Below are positions 35,079-44,340 of a stretch of DNA of 64,000 bases, piece after piece (the first letter of the stretch is position 1; every line of letters begins with the position of its first letter). The notes beneath the pieces were generated by a model. It searched no databases, was not told where the DNA came from, and saw nothing but the letters and a program-made list of their open reading frames with translations. A program made the translations under genes and the position numbers. The DNA comes from Propylenella binzhouense (lineage in GTDB: Bacteria; Pseudomonadota; Alphaproteobacteria; Rhizobiales; Afifellaceae): NCBI RefSeq assembly GCF_009866965.1, contig NZ_SPKJ01000008.1, forward strand, positions 21,200 to 85,199, read 5' to 3'.

Positions 35079-36233
35079 TCAGCCCGGATTGGCGACCGGC
35101 CGTGCGCCGGCCGGCGCGGCCGCCTTGGGCGGCGCCTCGTGGGCGCGGCGCTCCTTGGCGTAGCGCACGAGCGCCGCGAAGCGGTAGATGCCGTGGACGA
35201 ACTTGCCGTAGGGCATGGTCACGAACAGGCTGAAGACGACGCCGAGATGGACCGCGAGCAGGATCCCCATGGCCGGGGTGGCGCGCAGCAGGAGAAGCAG
35301 CAGGCCCGTCAGCCCGGTCAGGAAGAGCATCGCGATGAAGGCGACGTCCATGCCGGTTTTCGTGTGGTCGACCATGGCCGGATCGCGGCGACGCTTCGCG
35401 ATGTAGAGGCCGATCGGACCAACCACGAGGCCGATGCCGCCGAGCGTCCCGAGGACGACCGGCAGGTCGTACCAGGGATAGGGGGCCTCGCGTCCGAGGA
35501 AATAGTGGTAGAGCGTCGCGATGCAGGTCGACGCGAAGCACAGCATGAAGCCGTAGAACGTCGCGTGGTGGGCGTGCCGGCGCCCGTCCTTCGGGCGCGG
35601 ACTGTCGTTCATGCAGCCCATGCCGCCGCCGTCGAGATAGCGCAGGCTGGCGGCGTCCTTGACCGCCTGCCAGATCGATCCGCCGTCATCGAGCGGATGG
35701 CTCGGCTCGCCGATATCCCGCCAGAAGTTCCGGAAGCCCATGACGAGCGCGACGATCGCGTAGATGAAGGCGGCGCCGAAAATGGCCACCATCCAGTTGT
35801 GCGGCATCAGGCGGTAGAACGCGCCCGCTCCCGTCTGCGTGGCGAATACGACCGAAGGATCGTTCGCGGCGACGAAGCCGAGGATGAAGACGGCGACGCT
35901 CAGCGCCGCGATCAGGCTGATCGCGAGCCCGTTGCGCGCAAAGACGCCTGCGAATGCGCGCGGCCAGGCATAGGCCTGGTAGGTCTCGCCGCGGAGCTTG
36001 GCGAGGGTCTGCGGGACGTCGACGCTGAATTCGTGCGGCGGCGAGAACTGGCAGTCGTAGTAGCAGGCGCCGCAGGCATGGCAGAGATTCGCGAAATAGT
36101 TGAGGTCGCCCGGCGTGAACGCGCGGCGCATCTCCATCGCGGGAAAGACGGCGCACAGGCCTTCGCAATAGCGACAGGCATTGCAGATCGTCATGATCCG
36201 ATCCGCTTCCTGCTGCGTGTCAGTTGCGTACAT
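35079..36233 (-). CDS. tcuB: TcuB-type iron-sulfur membrane electron-transfer protein
   Basis: The 384-residue protein has two cysteine clusters near the N-terminus, 'CNACRYCEGLC' and 'CHACGACYYDC', for 4Fe-4S centres. About five to six membrane helices with His pairs that may bind haem follow. TcuB reoxidises the FADH2 of TcuA and passes electrons to quinone. Its start overlaps the tcuA-like stop by 14 bases, so the two act together. It resembles the tricarballylate-utilisation protein, but the true substrate of this pair is not proven. Confidence 0.85.
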   Translation of the reverse strand: MYATDTQQEADRIMTICNACRYCEGLCAVFPAMEMRRAFTPGDLNYFANLCHACGACYYDCQFSPPHEFSVDVPQTLAKLRGETYQAYAWPRAFAGVFARNGLAISLIAALSVAVFILGFVAANDPSVVFATQTGAGAFYRLMPHNWMVAIFGAAFIYAIVALVMGFRNFWRDIGEPSHPLDDGGSIWQAVKDAASLRYLDGGGMGCMNDSPRPKDGRRHAHHATFYGFMLCFASTCIATLYHYFLGREAPYPWYDLPVVLGTLGGIGLVVGPIGLYIAKRRRDPAMVDHTKTGMDVAFIAMLFLTGLTGLLLLLLRATPAMGILLAVHLGVVFSLFVTMPYGKFVHGIYRFAALVRYAKERRAHEAPPKAAAPAGARPVANPG

Positions 36234-37659
36234 TGGCAGCCGCCTCTCGTCCCGCGATCCGTCCGAAGACGCCGCCGATGGTCATTCCGATGCCGGCGAG
36301 ATAGCCCTTTCCGAGCACGTTTCCGGCCATGATCTCGCCCGCGGCGAACATGTTCGCGGACGGCTTGCCGCCTTCCATGATGATGCGGGCCTCCCTGTTC
36401 ACGCGTGTCCCGAGATAGGTGAAGGTGATCCCCGGCCGAACCGGATAGGCGTAGAAGGGCGGCGTATCGATGCGCCGGGCCCAGTGCGACTTCGGGGGCG
36501 TCAGGCCCTCCGTCCGGCAGTCGTCCAGCACGGTGGAATCGAAGTTGCCGGAGCGCACGGCCGCATTGAACTCCGACACTGTTCTTTCAAGCTTCTGCGG
36601 GTCGAGGTTCAACTGCTGCGCAAGGCCCGCAAGCGTGTCTGCCTTGAGCGGCGGATAGACCGACGGCATGAAGGACGTGATGGATTTCTGGTCGATGAGG
36701 ATGTAGGCGATCTGGTCCGGCTGGCCGGCGACGAGGCGGCCCCAGATCGCGTAGCGCTTCGGCCAGAAATCCTCACCCTCGTCGTAGAACCGCTCGGCGT
36801 CGCGGTTGACCACGATGCCGAAGACGACGCAGTCGAGCCGGGTGACGATGCCGCCGTCGAACTTCGGCGAGCGCGCATCGATCGCCACCGCATGGCACTG
36901 CGTCGGGTCGCCGATCGGCTGGACACCGGCGTCGAGCAGCATCCTGAGGATCGAGCCGCGATTGTGGCGCGTGCCGCGTATGAGGAAATTGTCGGCGGGC
37001 GGGCCCCAATATTCCCGGAGCCATTCGAGGTTCGATTCGAAGCCGCCGGCGGCGGCGACCAGCGCGCCGCCCCGGACGACGAATTCGCGCTCGCCGATGC
37101 GGACCGTCGCCGACAGGAAGGCGCCGTCCTCGATCGCGAGCGCCACCACCGGCGCATCGTAGAAGATCTCGACCCCGAGATCCTCCGCCGTCCGGTAGAG
37201 CGCGTTCAGCATCGAGCGCCCGCCGCCGAGAAAGAACGCATTGGTGCGGCCGAGGCTGAGGGTGCCGCCCAAGGACGGCTGGAACCGGACGCCCTGGTTC
37301 GTGTGGAAGTCCCAGAGCTCCTTCGACTGCGCGATCGTGTAGCGCGCCAGCTCCTCGTCGGTCTGGCCGCCCGTGACGCGCAGCAGGTCGTCCCAGAATT
37401 CGTCCTCGTGATAGGGGCCGGTCAGAACCTCGTTCGGCTCGTCATGCGCCACGCGCATGTTGCGCGTGTGCCGCGTATTGCCGCCGCGGTAGAATTTCGG
37501 CGCGGCCTCGAAGACGACGACGGACCGGCCCGCCCGCCGCGCATTGTTGGCCGCGCAGAGAGCGGCGTTTCCGCCGCCGATCACGACCACGTCGTAATGT
37601 TCCGCGGGGCGCGCCGCTTCCCCGGGCGGAGCTGGATTCGGATCTGACGCCATGTTCAT
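36220..37659 (-). CDS. tcuA: TcuA-type FAD-dependent dehydrogenase
   Basis: The 479-residue protein has a Rossmann FAD motif, 'YDVVVIGGGNAALCAANNARRAGRSVVVFEA', then 'KFYRGGNTRHTRNMRVAHD', the TcuA signature. The C-terminal 'GEIMAGNVLGKGYLAGIGMTIGGVFGRIAG' is the usual FAD-binding end of the fumarate-reductase-like family. Characterised TcuA oxidises tricarballylate to cis-aconitate. The ATG at 37659 is chosen; a second ATG lies two codons later. GTATAC-containing candidate operators lie directly upstream. Confidence 0.85.
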   Translation of the reverse strand: MNMASDPNPAPPGEAARPAEHYDVVVIGGGNAALCAANNARRAGRSVVVFEAAPKFYRGGNTRHTRNMRVAHDEPNEVLTGPYHEDEFWDDLLRVTGGQTDEELARYTIAQSKELWDFHTNQGVRFQPSLGGTLSLGRTNAFFLGGGRSMLNALYRTAEDLGVEIFYDAPVVALAIEDGAFLSATVRIGEREFVVRGGALVAAAGGFESNLEWLREYWGPPADNFLIRGTRHNRGSILRMLLDAGVQPIGDPTQCHAVAIDARSPKFDGGIVTRLDCVVFGIVVNRDAERFYDEGEDFWPKRYAIWGRLVAGQPDQIAYILIDQKSITSFMPSVYPPLKADTLAGLAQQLNLDPQKLERTVSEFNAAVRSGNFDSTVLDDCRTEGLTPPKSHWARRIDTPPFYAYPVRPGITFTYLGTRVNREARIIMEGGKPSANMFAAGEIMAGNVLGKGYLAGIGMTIGGVFGRIAGREAAANVRN

Positions 37660-37985
37660 CGCACATTTCCGTATACAACAGGATACATGATTGCAAGGAG
37701 GCTGTGCGCGTCGCGCCGGGCGCTCCGCGGCAGGCGGGCATCCGGCCTGCAACCGCGCCGCACAGCCCCGAAGCCTGCCTTCGCTCCGCATCGGCCATAC
37801 CTGGAAATACAATTGCATACGAACGGCGGGACTTCCCCTCATCCTTCTGTATAATCCCCCGTACGTTGCAGTTGCCGGTTGCGAGCGGCATGGTGCGGCA
37901 CCACGGCCAGGGAGGAGAGGCCGGCGACCGGGCCTCCCCGTCCGCCGCGATTCGGCCCGGCGCCGGATCGGAAGCAGCAGGAGTG
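37660..37985. promoter_or_regulatory. Divergent control region of tcuAB and gntR with two candidate operators
   Basis: This 326-bp gene-free stretch is notably less GC-rich. CCGTATACAA (37669-37678) lies within 20 bp of the tcuA start and is part of TATACAACAGGATACAT (37672-37688). TTGCATACGA (37813-37822) lies inside AATACAATTGCATACGA (37806-37822). Both resemble the palindrome TTGTATACAA expected for a GntR/FCD regulator. I see no gene in this region. Confidence 0.5.
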
Positions 37986-37988
37986 ATG

Positions 37989-38687
37989 ATGGCGGACGCA
38001 ACGGACCCGATCCGGAACATGCCCTCAGCCTCGGGCGAACCGCACGGCGGATCCAAGACGTCCCGCGCCCAGTGGGTGTACGAATCGCTCCGGAACGGCA
38101 TCCAGCTCGGGCGATACGGTCGCGGCGAACGCATCCGCGAGGAGGAGATCGCGCGTGCGCTGGGCGTCAGCCGCACCCCGGTCCGCGAGGCGATCTCGCG
38201 TCTTCAGGCGCGCGGGCTCCTCGAAATGGCGCCCGGCGGCCTGGTGGTGGCGACCCTCAGCCGGCCCCAGACGATCGAGCTCTACGCCATGCGCGAGATC
38301 CTCGAGGGTTCCGCGGCGCGGTTCGCCGCGCAGCATGCCTCGCCGAGCGAGATCGCGACGCTCCATCGGCTCGCCCAGGCGTTCGAGCGCGCGGCCGGCG
38401 ATGCCGACCGGCAGGCGCATTACAACCGGGAGTTCCACGGCGCCATCTACGAGGCGGCGCACAACCGCTATCTGATGCGGACCCTCGACGAGGTGCACGA
38501 TGCGATGGCGCTCCTGCCGAGCACGACCTTCACGGTGTCGGGGCGGCCGGAGCGGGCCGTCGCGGAGCATGCCGCCATCGTCGCGGCGATCGAGGCCCGG
38601 GACGCGGACCGGGCCGAGCACGCGGCCCGCTCCCACATCCAGATGGCGCAGGAGGCGCGCCTCGGGATGATGTTCGACATCGGCTGA
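37989..38687 (+). CDS. GntR-family (FCD) transcriptional regulator
   Basis: The product has an N-terminal winged helix, 'AQWVYESLRNGIQLGRYGRGERIREEEIARALGVSRTPVREAISRLQARGLLEM', and an FCD effector domain. The FCD domain has metal-ligand-like residues in 'REFHGAIYEAAHN' and 'EHAAIVAAIEARDADRAEHAARSHI'. Two adjacent ATGs (37986 and 37989) follow AGGAG; the second has better spacing. FCD regulators usually repress carboxylate or aromatic catabolic genes until the substrate binds. It sits at the centre of the island and is the best candidate to read the operator-like sites around it. Confidence 0.9.
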   Translation: MADATDPIRNMPSASGEPHGGSKTSRAQWVYESLRNGIQLGRYGRGERIREEEIARALGVSRTPVREAISRLQARGLLEMAPGGLVVATLSRPQTIELYAMREILEGSAARFAAQHASPSEIATLHRLAQAFERAAGDADRQAHYNREFHGAIYEAAHNRYLMRTLDEVHDAMALLPSTTFTVSGRPERAVAEHAAIVAAIEARDADRAEHAARSHIQMAQEARLGMMFDIG

Positions 38688-38695
38688 CGCGGGCG

Positions 38696-38713
38696 GGCGG
38701 CCGAACGGCCGCC
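38696..38713. terminator. Hairpin between converging genes
   Basis: GGCGGCC-GAAC-GGCCGCC forms a perfect 7-bp stem between the stops of gntR and the aldolase gene. It can work for either strand. No clear U tract follows on either side. Confidence 0.5.
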
Positions 38714-38715
38714 GA

Positions 38716-39519
38716 TCAGCCCTTCGCCTCGGCCGCCCGCCTCAGGTCCGAGACGCGGCGGCTCGCTTCCGCCATCAGGAAGGCGACATCCGTCTGCGTG
38801 GTGATGAAGCGGACGCCCTCATGGATGAGCCTGGTCTGGCGTCCGAGGTCGCGGTCGCCGCCGAGGCCGGCCCATTTGCCGTGCTTCCTGCAGGCCTCGA
38901 TGATCCGGCCGATGGCCGCCATGATCCTGGGCTCGCCGAAGGCGCCGGGCGTGCCCCACGCATTGAGGAGATCGTTGCAGCCGATATGGACGACGTCGAC
39001 GCCCTCGACGGCCGCAATCGCCTCGACGTTCTCGAGCCCCTCCGGGGTCTCGATCATGCAGACCACGAGGGTGGTTTCGTTCAGGATCCGGATCGCCTCC
39101 GGAATCGGCTTCGGCTTGAAGTCGAAGATCGAATAGCCGCCCGCGACCGACCTCTTGCCGACCGGCGCGAACTTGCAGATCTGGACCGCCCGCCGCGCCT
39201 CTGCGGCGTTGTTCACGTCCGGGAAGACGACCCCCATGACGCCATTGTCGAGCAGGCGCGGGATCTCGGGATCCTCGAGGTTGCGCGCCCGGACGAGCGT
39301 GGCGATCCCGCAGCCGAGCGCCGCCTGCGCAATGTGCCCGATCGTCTCCGCCGAGAAGATGGCGTGCTGCCCGTCGACGAAGATGAAATCGTGCCCGCTC
39401 GCCTTGGCGATCCGTGCGATCTCGCCCGAGCGCGCGAGCCGCACCACCATTCCGAGGCCGACCTCGCCGGCACTCATTCGATCCCGGAGCGGGTTGCGGA
39501 TGTCCTGGGTCGCAGTCAT
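38716..39519 (-). CDS. HpcH/HpaI aldolase family protein
   Basis: The 267-residue TIM-barrel protein carries 'HDFIFVDGQHAIFS', 'TLVRARNLEDPEIPRLLDNGVMGVVFPDVNNAAEARRAV', 'VCMIETPEGLENVEAI' and 'HIGCNDLLNAWG'. These provide the Arg, Glu and Asp residues that bind the divalent metal and pyruvyl enolate. Such enzymes split 4-hydroxy-2-oxo acids to pyruvate and an aldehyde or oxo acid. A strong GGAGG site precedes the ATG. It is the last gene of the three-gene minus-strand operon. Confidence 0.85.
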   Translation of the reverse strand: MTATQDIRNPLRDRMSAGEVGLGMVVRLARSGEIARIAKASGHDFIFVDGQHAIFSAETIGHIAQAALGCGIATLVRARNLEDPEIPRLLDNGVMGVVFPDVNNAAEARRAVQICKFAPVGKRSVAGGYSIFDFKPKPIPEAIRILNETTLVVCMIETPEGLENVEAIAAVEGVDVVHIGCNDLLNAWGTPGAFGEPRIMAAIGRIIEACRKHGKWAGLGGDRDLGRQTRLIHEGVRFITTQTDVAFLMAEASRRVSDLRRAAEAKG

Positions 39520-39544
39520 GTCGTCGTCCTCCGGCCGGCCTCTG

Positions 39545-40651
39545 TCAGCTTCCTAACGGCTGCGACGCGACGGCGAGCAGCGGCACGCCGCGTCCCCGCG
39601 CATCGGCCAGAAGCGGCTCGAGATCCTTCGCCTGGTAGGGGATCCCGGCTGCGAGCCGCCGCGCCTCCTGGCGCGCCTCGGGCTCGCCGGGCATCAGAAT
39701 CTCGTCGAACCCCTCGGCCCTGGGGCAGGTCTTCACACGTTCGACGAGCACGTCCATGCGCGCGCGGAAATCCGCTGCCGACATGAAGAGATCCGGCCTG
39801 ATCGCCAAGAAGAAATGCCCGACATTCTGCGGTCGCGTGTAGTCCTTGTACTGGTCGGTGACGTCGCCCGCAAAGGCGGCGCCCGACAGCACCCCGCCCA
39901 TGATGTCCATCAGCATGGAGAGGCCGGATCCCTTCGGGCCGCCCATCGGCAGCACCACGCCCTGGAGCGCCTTGACCGGGTCGGTCGTCGGCTTGCCTTC
40001 CGCGTCGAGCGCGTAGCCGAGCGGGATCTGCTCCCCCATCCGCTGCGCGCGCCGGATCTTGCCGCGCGCGGCCACGCTCGGCGCCATGTCGAGAACGAAG
40101 GGTCCGCGCTCGCCGCCCGGTGCGCCGGCCGCGAACGGGCTCGTCCCGAGAAGCGCCTCCCGCCCACCCCAGGGCGGCATGGCGCGCGAGGCATTGGTGA
40201 AGACGAACGCGATGAAGCCCGCCTCCACCGCCTGCAGGACATAGCTCGCGGCCATGCCGAAATGCGTGCTGCGCATCGCCGACACCATCCCGATGCCGAC
40301 CTCGCCCGCCATCGCCATGGCCTCCGCCATGGCGCGCGTGGCGATCACGAAGCCGAACCCGTCGCCGCCGTCGAGATGCGCGACAGCCGGCGTGACACGG
40401 CGGGGCCGGAGGTTCGGGCGCGGATTGACGAGCCCGCGCCGGACACGGTCGAGATAGCCGCCGAGCCGCGCGATCCCGTGCGTGTCGACGCCGCGGAGAT
40501 CGGCGCGCACCAGGCATTCGGCGATGACCCGCGCGTCCTGCGGGGGGACCTCGTAGGTGGCGAGAAGCGCTGCAACGAAGCGGCGCGCCTCCTCCGCCTC
40601 CACATGGACCGTGCCGCTCGCCGCGGCCGCGGCACTCTTCGCATCCTGCAT
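39545..40651 (-). CDS. Ldh_2 (malate/L-lactate dehydrogenase-like) oxidoreductase
   Basis: The 368-residue protein has 'VRADLRGVDTHGIARLGGYLDRVRRG', 'GIGMVSAMRSTHFGMAASYVLQAVEAGFIAFVFTNAS' and 'GGPKGSGLSMLMDIMGGVLSGAAF'. These are hallmarks of the NAD(P)-dependent Ldh_2 family, which acts on 2-oxo or 2-hydroxy acids and cyclic imino acids. I chose the ATG at 40651, which follows GGAAG; the frame is open back to a TTG at 40663. The substrate cannot be read from sequence. Confidence 0.85.
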   Translation of the reverse strand: MQDAKSAAAAASGTVHVEAEEARRFVAALLATYEVPPQDARVIAECLVRADLRGVDTHGIARLGGYLDRVRRGLVNPRPNLRPRRVTPAVAHLDGGDGFGFVIATRAMAEAMAMAGEVGIGMVSAMRSTHFGMAASYVLQAVEAGFIAFVFTNASRAMPPWGGREALLGTSPFAAGAPGGERGPFVLDMAPSVAARGKIRRAQRMGEQIPLGYALDAEGKPTTDPVKALQGVVLPMGGPKGSGLSMLMDIMGGVLSGAAFAGDVTDQYKDYTRPQNVGHFFLAIRPDLFMSAADFRARMDVLVERVKTCPRAEGFDEILMPGEPEARQEARRLAAGIPYQAKDLEPLLADARGRGVPLLAVASQPLGS

Positions 40652-40693
40652 CGTCGCTTCCAACCCTGCTTCTTTTCGCGTCCCGCGGTGCAG

Positions 40694-41488
40694 CTAGCGC
40701 CCGGTGAAGACCGGCTTCCGCTTCTCGCGGAAGGCGCGGCGGCCCTCCGCATAGTCGGCGCTGTCGAGGCAGGCCGCGGCGAGCGCATCGAGACGCGTCA
40801 TGTCCCGTTCCTGCGGATCCTTCAGCGCGGCGTCGATGGTGAGCTTCGAGGCCTCCACGGTGAGCGGCGCGTTCTCCGAAATCGTCGTCGCCATCGCGCG
40901 CACGGTCTCCTCGAGCGCGTCCACCGGGACCACGCGGTTCACGAGCCCGATCCGCCACGCCTCCGCGGCGTCGAGCCGGCGCGCGGTGAAGAGCATTTCC
41001 TTCGCATAGGCCGGCCCGACCAGCTCGGTGAGCATCTTCAGGTTCTCGATGCCGTAGCTCAGGCCGAGCCGTGCCGCGGGAATGCCGAACACGGAATCCT
41101 CCGATGCGATCCTGATGTCCGCGCGCATCGCGATGGCGAGCCCGCCGCCGAGGCAGAAGCCGCGGATCATGGCGACGAGCGGCTTGCGAAGCGCCGACAT
41201 CCTCGCCCGCCCGCCCTCTGAGAGCTCCTTGTAGAGTTCGCCGGCGCTCGCATCCGCGCGCTTCTCGTCGAACTCGGTGACGTCCGCCCCTGCCGTGAAC
41301 GCCCGCTCGCCGGCGCCCTTCATGACGACGACCCGCACCTCCGGGTCCGCATCGTAGGTCGCGAGCGCGGTCACGATGGCGCGCCACATCTCGAGCGAGA
41401 TCGCATTGCGGCGCTCCGGCCGGTTGAAGACGAGCCAGCCGATCCCGCCTTCCCTTTCGGCGAGCACCTTGTCCGTGCCGAGTTCCAT
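40694..41488 (-). CDS. Enoyl-CoA hydratase/isomerase family protein
   Basis: The 264-residue protein has 'GWLVFNRPERRNAISLEMW', 'GAGERAFTAGADVTEF', 'CLGGGLAIAMRADIRIASEDSVFGIPAARLGLSYG'. It shows the crotonase-fold oxyanion-hole glycines. Glu is present at the ALGLS-like position region but I cannot confirm both catalytic acids. It heads the operon with the Ldh_2 and aldolase genes and may be a hydratase for a ring-cleavage intermediate or its CoA ester. Confidence 0.87.
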   Translation of the reverse strand: MELGTDKVLAEREGGIGWLVFNRPERRNAISLEMWRAIVTALATYDADPEVRVVVMKGAGERAFTAGADVTEFDEKRADASAGELYKELSEGGRARMSALRKPLVAMIRGFCLGGGLAIAMRADIRIASEDSVFGIPAARLGLSYGIENLKMLTELVGPAYAKEMLFTARRLDAAEAWRIGLVNRVVPVDALEETVRAMATTISENAPLTVEASKLTIDAALKDPQERDMTRLDALAAACLDSADYAEGRRAFREKRKPVFTGR

Positions 41489-41831
41489 GCTTCCTCCGCC
41501 GGCGGCCGGAGCGGCCGCAGCCCATCGGCCCGTCCGGATCGTTCACCGCCCGTCTGGCTCTTGCCCGGACTTATTCGTATACGTCTGCATTCAGCATTGC
41601 ACGGGTGTCAAGGCGCCCGCGCCGGCCGTGCTGATGATGTCGCCTTCTTCGTGCTGAGCTCGCGCGCCGGCTCGGGCGTGCAGAGCTTCGGGATCGCGGT
41701 GCCCTTTTCAGCCTGCGCTCCGTCCGCACCGGGCGGAGCGCCTGAACGGAAGAAGGGCGGCCCCGCGGAGCCGACCTTCCCGAATTCGCACCGCGGACGG
41801 GCGGAGGCGACCGCGCCCGCCCGCTCGCCGG
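41489..41831. promoter_or_regulatory. Control region upstream of the hydratase-Ldh-aldolase operon
   Basis: This 343-bp stretch has no convincing gene. It contains TCGTATACGTCTGCATT at 41575-41591 with the palindrome CGTATACG, 87 bp before the hydratase ATG. This resembles the candidate sites near gntR. The part next to the tctC-like stop codon is a proline/glycine-rich-looking but unsupported frame. Confidence 0.45.
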
Positions 41832-42926
41832 TCAGAGCTTCACGTTGTAATTGTTGATCAGATAGTTGCGGAGCCACTCGCGGGCCTCGTCCGGCATGGT
41901 CGTGGCCACCTGGTAGAGCTTCTCCGCCGCCGCGCCGGTCGCCTGCTTGTACTCGCCGAGGATCTCGCCCTTGTTCGCCTGGAGCTCGGGATCGGCAACC
42001 GCCTGCTCGAAGGCCTTGGTATAGGCGTCCACGATGTCCTTCGGCGTCTTCTTCGGCAGCATGACGGGCTTCTGCGCTGCGAAGCCCGAGCCGAACACCG
42101 CCTTGTAGACGTCGAACTCGATGCCTTCCGGCTTCTTGCCGTGCATCATCTCGTAGGCCTCGACGAAATGCGGCAGATCCGGGAAGGTCGGATCGCGCGC
42201 GAACTCGCCGTTTTCGTCGAGGACGCCCCAGGAGAAGATCGGGACCGCCTTGCCGGCCTCGACCAGCGGAACCACGTTGGCGAGATAGGCGCCGGAGGTC
42301 TGGTAGTCGATCGTGGTCTCGCCGCGCTCGAAGGCGAGCCGGCCGTCGGCGCGGCCCGGCATGCCGAAGACGTAGCGGACGTTGAGCCCGAGCACCAGGA
42401 AGGCGATCATCGGCACGAGGTCGAGCGAGGTCGGGCCCTGGCTGCCGTAGATGAGCTCCTTGTCCTTGATCTTGTTGAGGTCGGCCGCGGACTTCACGCC
42501 GAGATCGGGCGGCAGGTAGCAGACGCCGCCGGTCGGCGAGACAAGCACCGGCGTGAAGTTCTTGTAGTCGTAGCGCACCCGCGGATCGCCGAGCAGATAG
42601 GGGAACTGCGTGGTCGCCGAGGTGACGATGATCATCTTGCCGTCCGGCCGGGCGCGCGCCGCGAACTCGTTGGTTCCGGTGATCGAGCCGCCGCCGGGAA
42701 TGTTCCGGACCACGATGTCCGGGTTTCCCGGAAGATACTTCTTCAGGAACGGAAGATAGAAGCGGGCGAGCACGCTGCTTCCGCCGCCTTCCGAGAAGGG
42801 GCAGATCCACTCGATCGTTTCCCCGGAGAAGTCGGCCGCCGCGAACGCGCTGCGCGGGCCGGAAACGGCGGCAATCCCGGCGGACGCTGCGGCGCCGGCC
42901 AAGAGTGTCCTGCGATCGATCTTCAT
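41832..42926 (-). CDS. TctC-type tripartite tricarboxylate transporter binding protein
   Basis: The 364-residue protein has a twin-arginine-like signal ('DRRTLLAGAAASAG', cleavage near residue 29) and a Bug/TctC fold. The fold shows 'IVVRNIPGGGSITGTNEFA' and 'PDGKMIIVTSATTQF'. It captures an organic acid in the periplasm for the TctA-TctB permease encoded at 44341-46326. It is transcribed divergently from the permease operon. A GGAGG site lies 5 bases before the ATG. Confidence 0.88.
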   Translation of the reverse strand: MKIDRRTLLAGAAASAGIAAVSGPRSAFAAADFSGETIEWICPFSEGGGSSVLARFYLPFLKKYLPGNPDIVVRNIPGGGSITGTNEFAARARPDGKMIIVTSATTQFPYLLGDPRVRYDYKNFTPVLVSPTGGVCYLPPDLGVKSAADLNKIKDKELIYGSQGPTSLDLVPMIAFLVLGLNVRYVFGMPGRADGRLAFERGETTIDYQTSGAYLANVVPLVEAGKAVPIFSWGVLDENGEFARDPTFPDLPHFVEAYEMMHGKKPEGIEFDVYKAVFGSGFAAQKPVMLPKKTPKDIVDAYTKAFEQAVADPELQANKGEILGEYKQATGAAAEKLYQVATTMPDEAREWLRNYLINNYNVKL

Positions 42927-43439
42927 TCAATCCTCCCGATCATTACATGGAGGCGCCCCAGCCGGCCCGAGCCGGGAGGCGCCTTTCGACAGGTCGTATC
43001 CAAGCGCGGCGCCCCCGGGCAGGCAAGACCGAAGCGGACGCCGCATGGTCCCGGGGGAATCGGCTCCGAAGGCGGAGGCCGCCACGCCGGAGCCCGAGCG
43101 AATTGACTCCGGCAAGGAACAGACATGCCATGCTTGACGAGCTCGCTTCGGTTGTCAACGATTGTATGCAAAGCGACACGGGATGTGGGCAATGGGCGGT
43201 GGCGGTCCCGAATCCTGGAGCGAAATTCCGCGTAATGTGCGGTTCGGGCCTTTTTCAGGGTCCGCGATCGACACTTGGTGCGCGCGGATCACGCTGCTAT
43301 GGACACGTTCCGATGGTCATCGTCGGGCGTCTCTGTCCGGACATGCAGGCCGGAGGACCCGAGCGCGCCCCGATCTTTCGGCGGCCCGACCATCGACGAC
43401 CGAGCACTGAACACGAACGAGGTGCGGAGGGAACACGCC
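42927..43439. promoter_or_regulatory. Divergent control region of the tctC-like and permease operons
   Basis: This 513-bp region holds no supported gene. It contains TTGTATGCAA (43162-43171), a 9 of 10 match to TTGTATACAA and the best candidate operator in the island. It is embedded in TTGTCAACGATTGTATG (43152-43168). A strong GGAGGGA ribosome binding site precedes the next gene. Confidence 0.5.
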
Positions 43440-44294
43440 ATGCAGTCCGGCCAGGGCATGAGGATCGGCATGATCGGCTTCGGCGAAGTCGGTCACGTCT
43501 TCGCGAAGGGACTTCTCGCCGGCGGCGCGACCATCGCCGCCTACGATCTCCTCTTCGACGATCCCGAAGCCGCCGCCGCCGCGACGCGGGACGCGCGCTC
43601 GGTCGGCGTGGTGCCGGCGGCAACCAACGCGGAGGCCTGCGAGGGCGCCGACATCATCTTCTCCTGCGTGACGGCCTCGCAGGCGCTTGCGGTCGCCCGC
43701 AAGACCGCGGGCAGCATGCGGGCCGGCCAAGTGTTCTTCGACGTGAACTCCGTCTCGCCGGCGACGAAACGCGCCGCCGCCGAAGCGGTCGAGGCAGCCG
43801 GAGCCGACTATGTCGAGGGCGCGGTCATGGCCCCGGTGCTCGGGCCCGATCTCAAGGTCCCGATCCTCGGCGCCGGCCGGCGCGCCGGAGAAATCGCGGA
43901 GCGGCTCAACGCGCTCGGCATGAACATCCGTCCGGTCGCCACCGAGATCGGACGCGCATCCGCCACCAAGCTCTGCCGCAGCATCATGATCAAGGGCCTG
44001 GAGGCGCTCATCATCGACTGCACGCGCGCGGCCGCCGCCTTCGGCGTGACCGAGGACGTGTTCAAGAGCTTCTACAACAGCTATCCCGGGATGGACTGGG
44101 ACGAGATCGCGGCAACCATGCCGGGCCGGGTCGAGAAGCACGGCCTGCGGCGCGCAGCCGAGATGCGCGAGGTCGCCGCGATGCTGCGCGATCTCGGCAT
44201 GGACGGATCGCTCGCGGACGCCGTCGCCGACCGCCACGAGCGCTATGCCACGATCGAAACGAAGCGGGCGCGGCAAAGCGAGGCCGCGGAATAG
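43440..44294 (+). CDS. NAD-binding 6PGDH/DUF1932-type dehydrogenase
   Basis: The 284-residue protein has a Rossmann start 'RIGMIGFGEVGHVFAKGLLAGG' and 'ADIIFSCVTASQALAVA', like hydroxyisobutyrate dehydrogenases. The C-terminal helical half ('GRASATKLCRSIMIKGLEALIIDCTRAAAAFGV') fits the DUF1932 domain, with the catalytic Lys in 'ATKLCRS'. It probably oxidises a beta-hydroxy acid. It is the first gene of the plus-strand operon. Confidence 0.85.
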   Translation: MQSGQGMRIGMIGFGEVGHVFAKGLLAGGATIAAYDLLFDDPEAAAAATRDARSVGVVPAATNAEACEGADIIFSCVTASQALAVARKTAGSMRAGQVFFDVNSVSPATKRAAAEAVEAAGADYVEGAVMAPVLGPDLKVPILGAGRRAGEIAERLNALGMNIRPVATEIGRASATKLCRSIMIKGLEALIIDCTRAAAAFGVTEDVFKSFYNSYPGMDWDEIAATMPGRVEKHGLRRAAEMREVAAMLRDLGMDGSLADAVADRHERYATIETKRARQSEAAE

Positions 44295-44340
44295 CCGCGG
44301 CCGCATCTTCTCGACATCCATTTCATAAGACGAGACCCAG

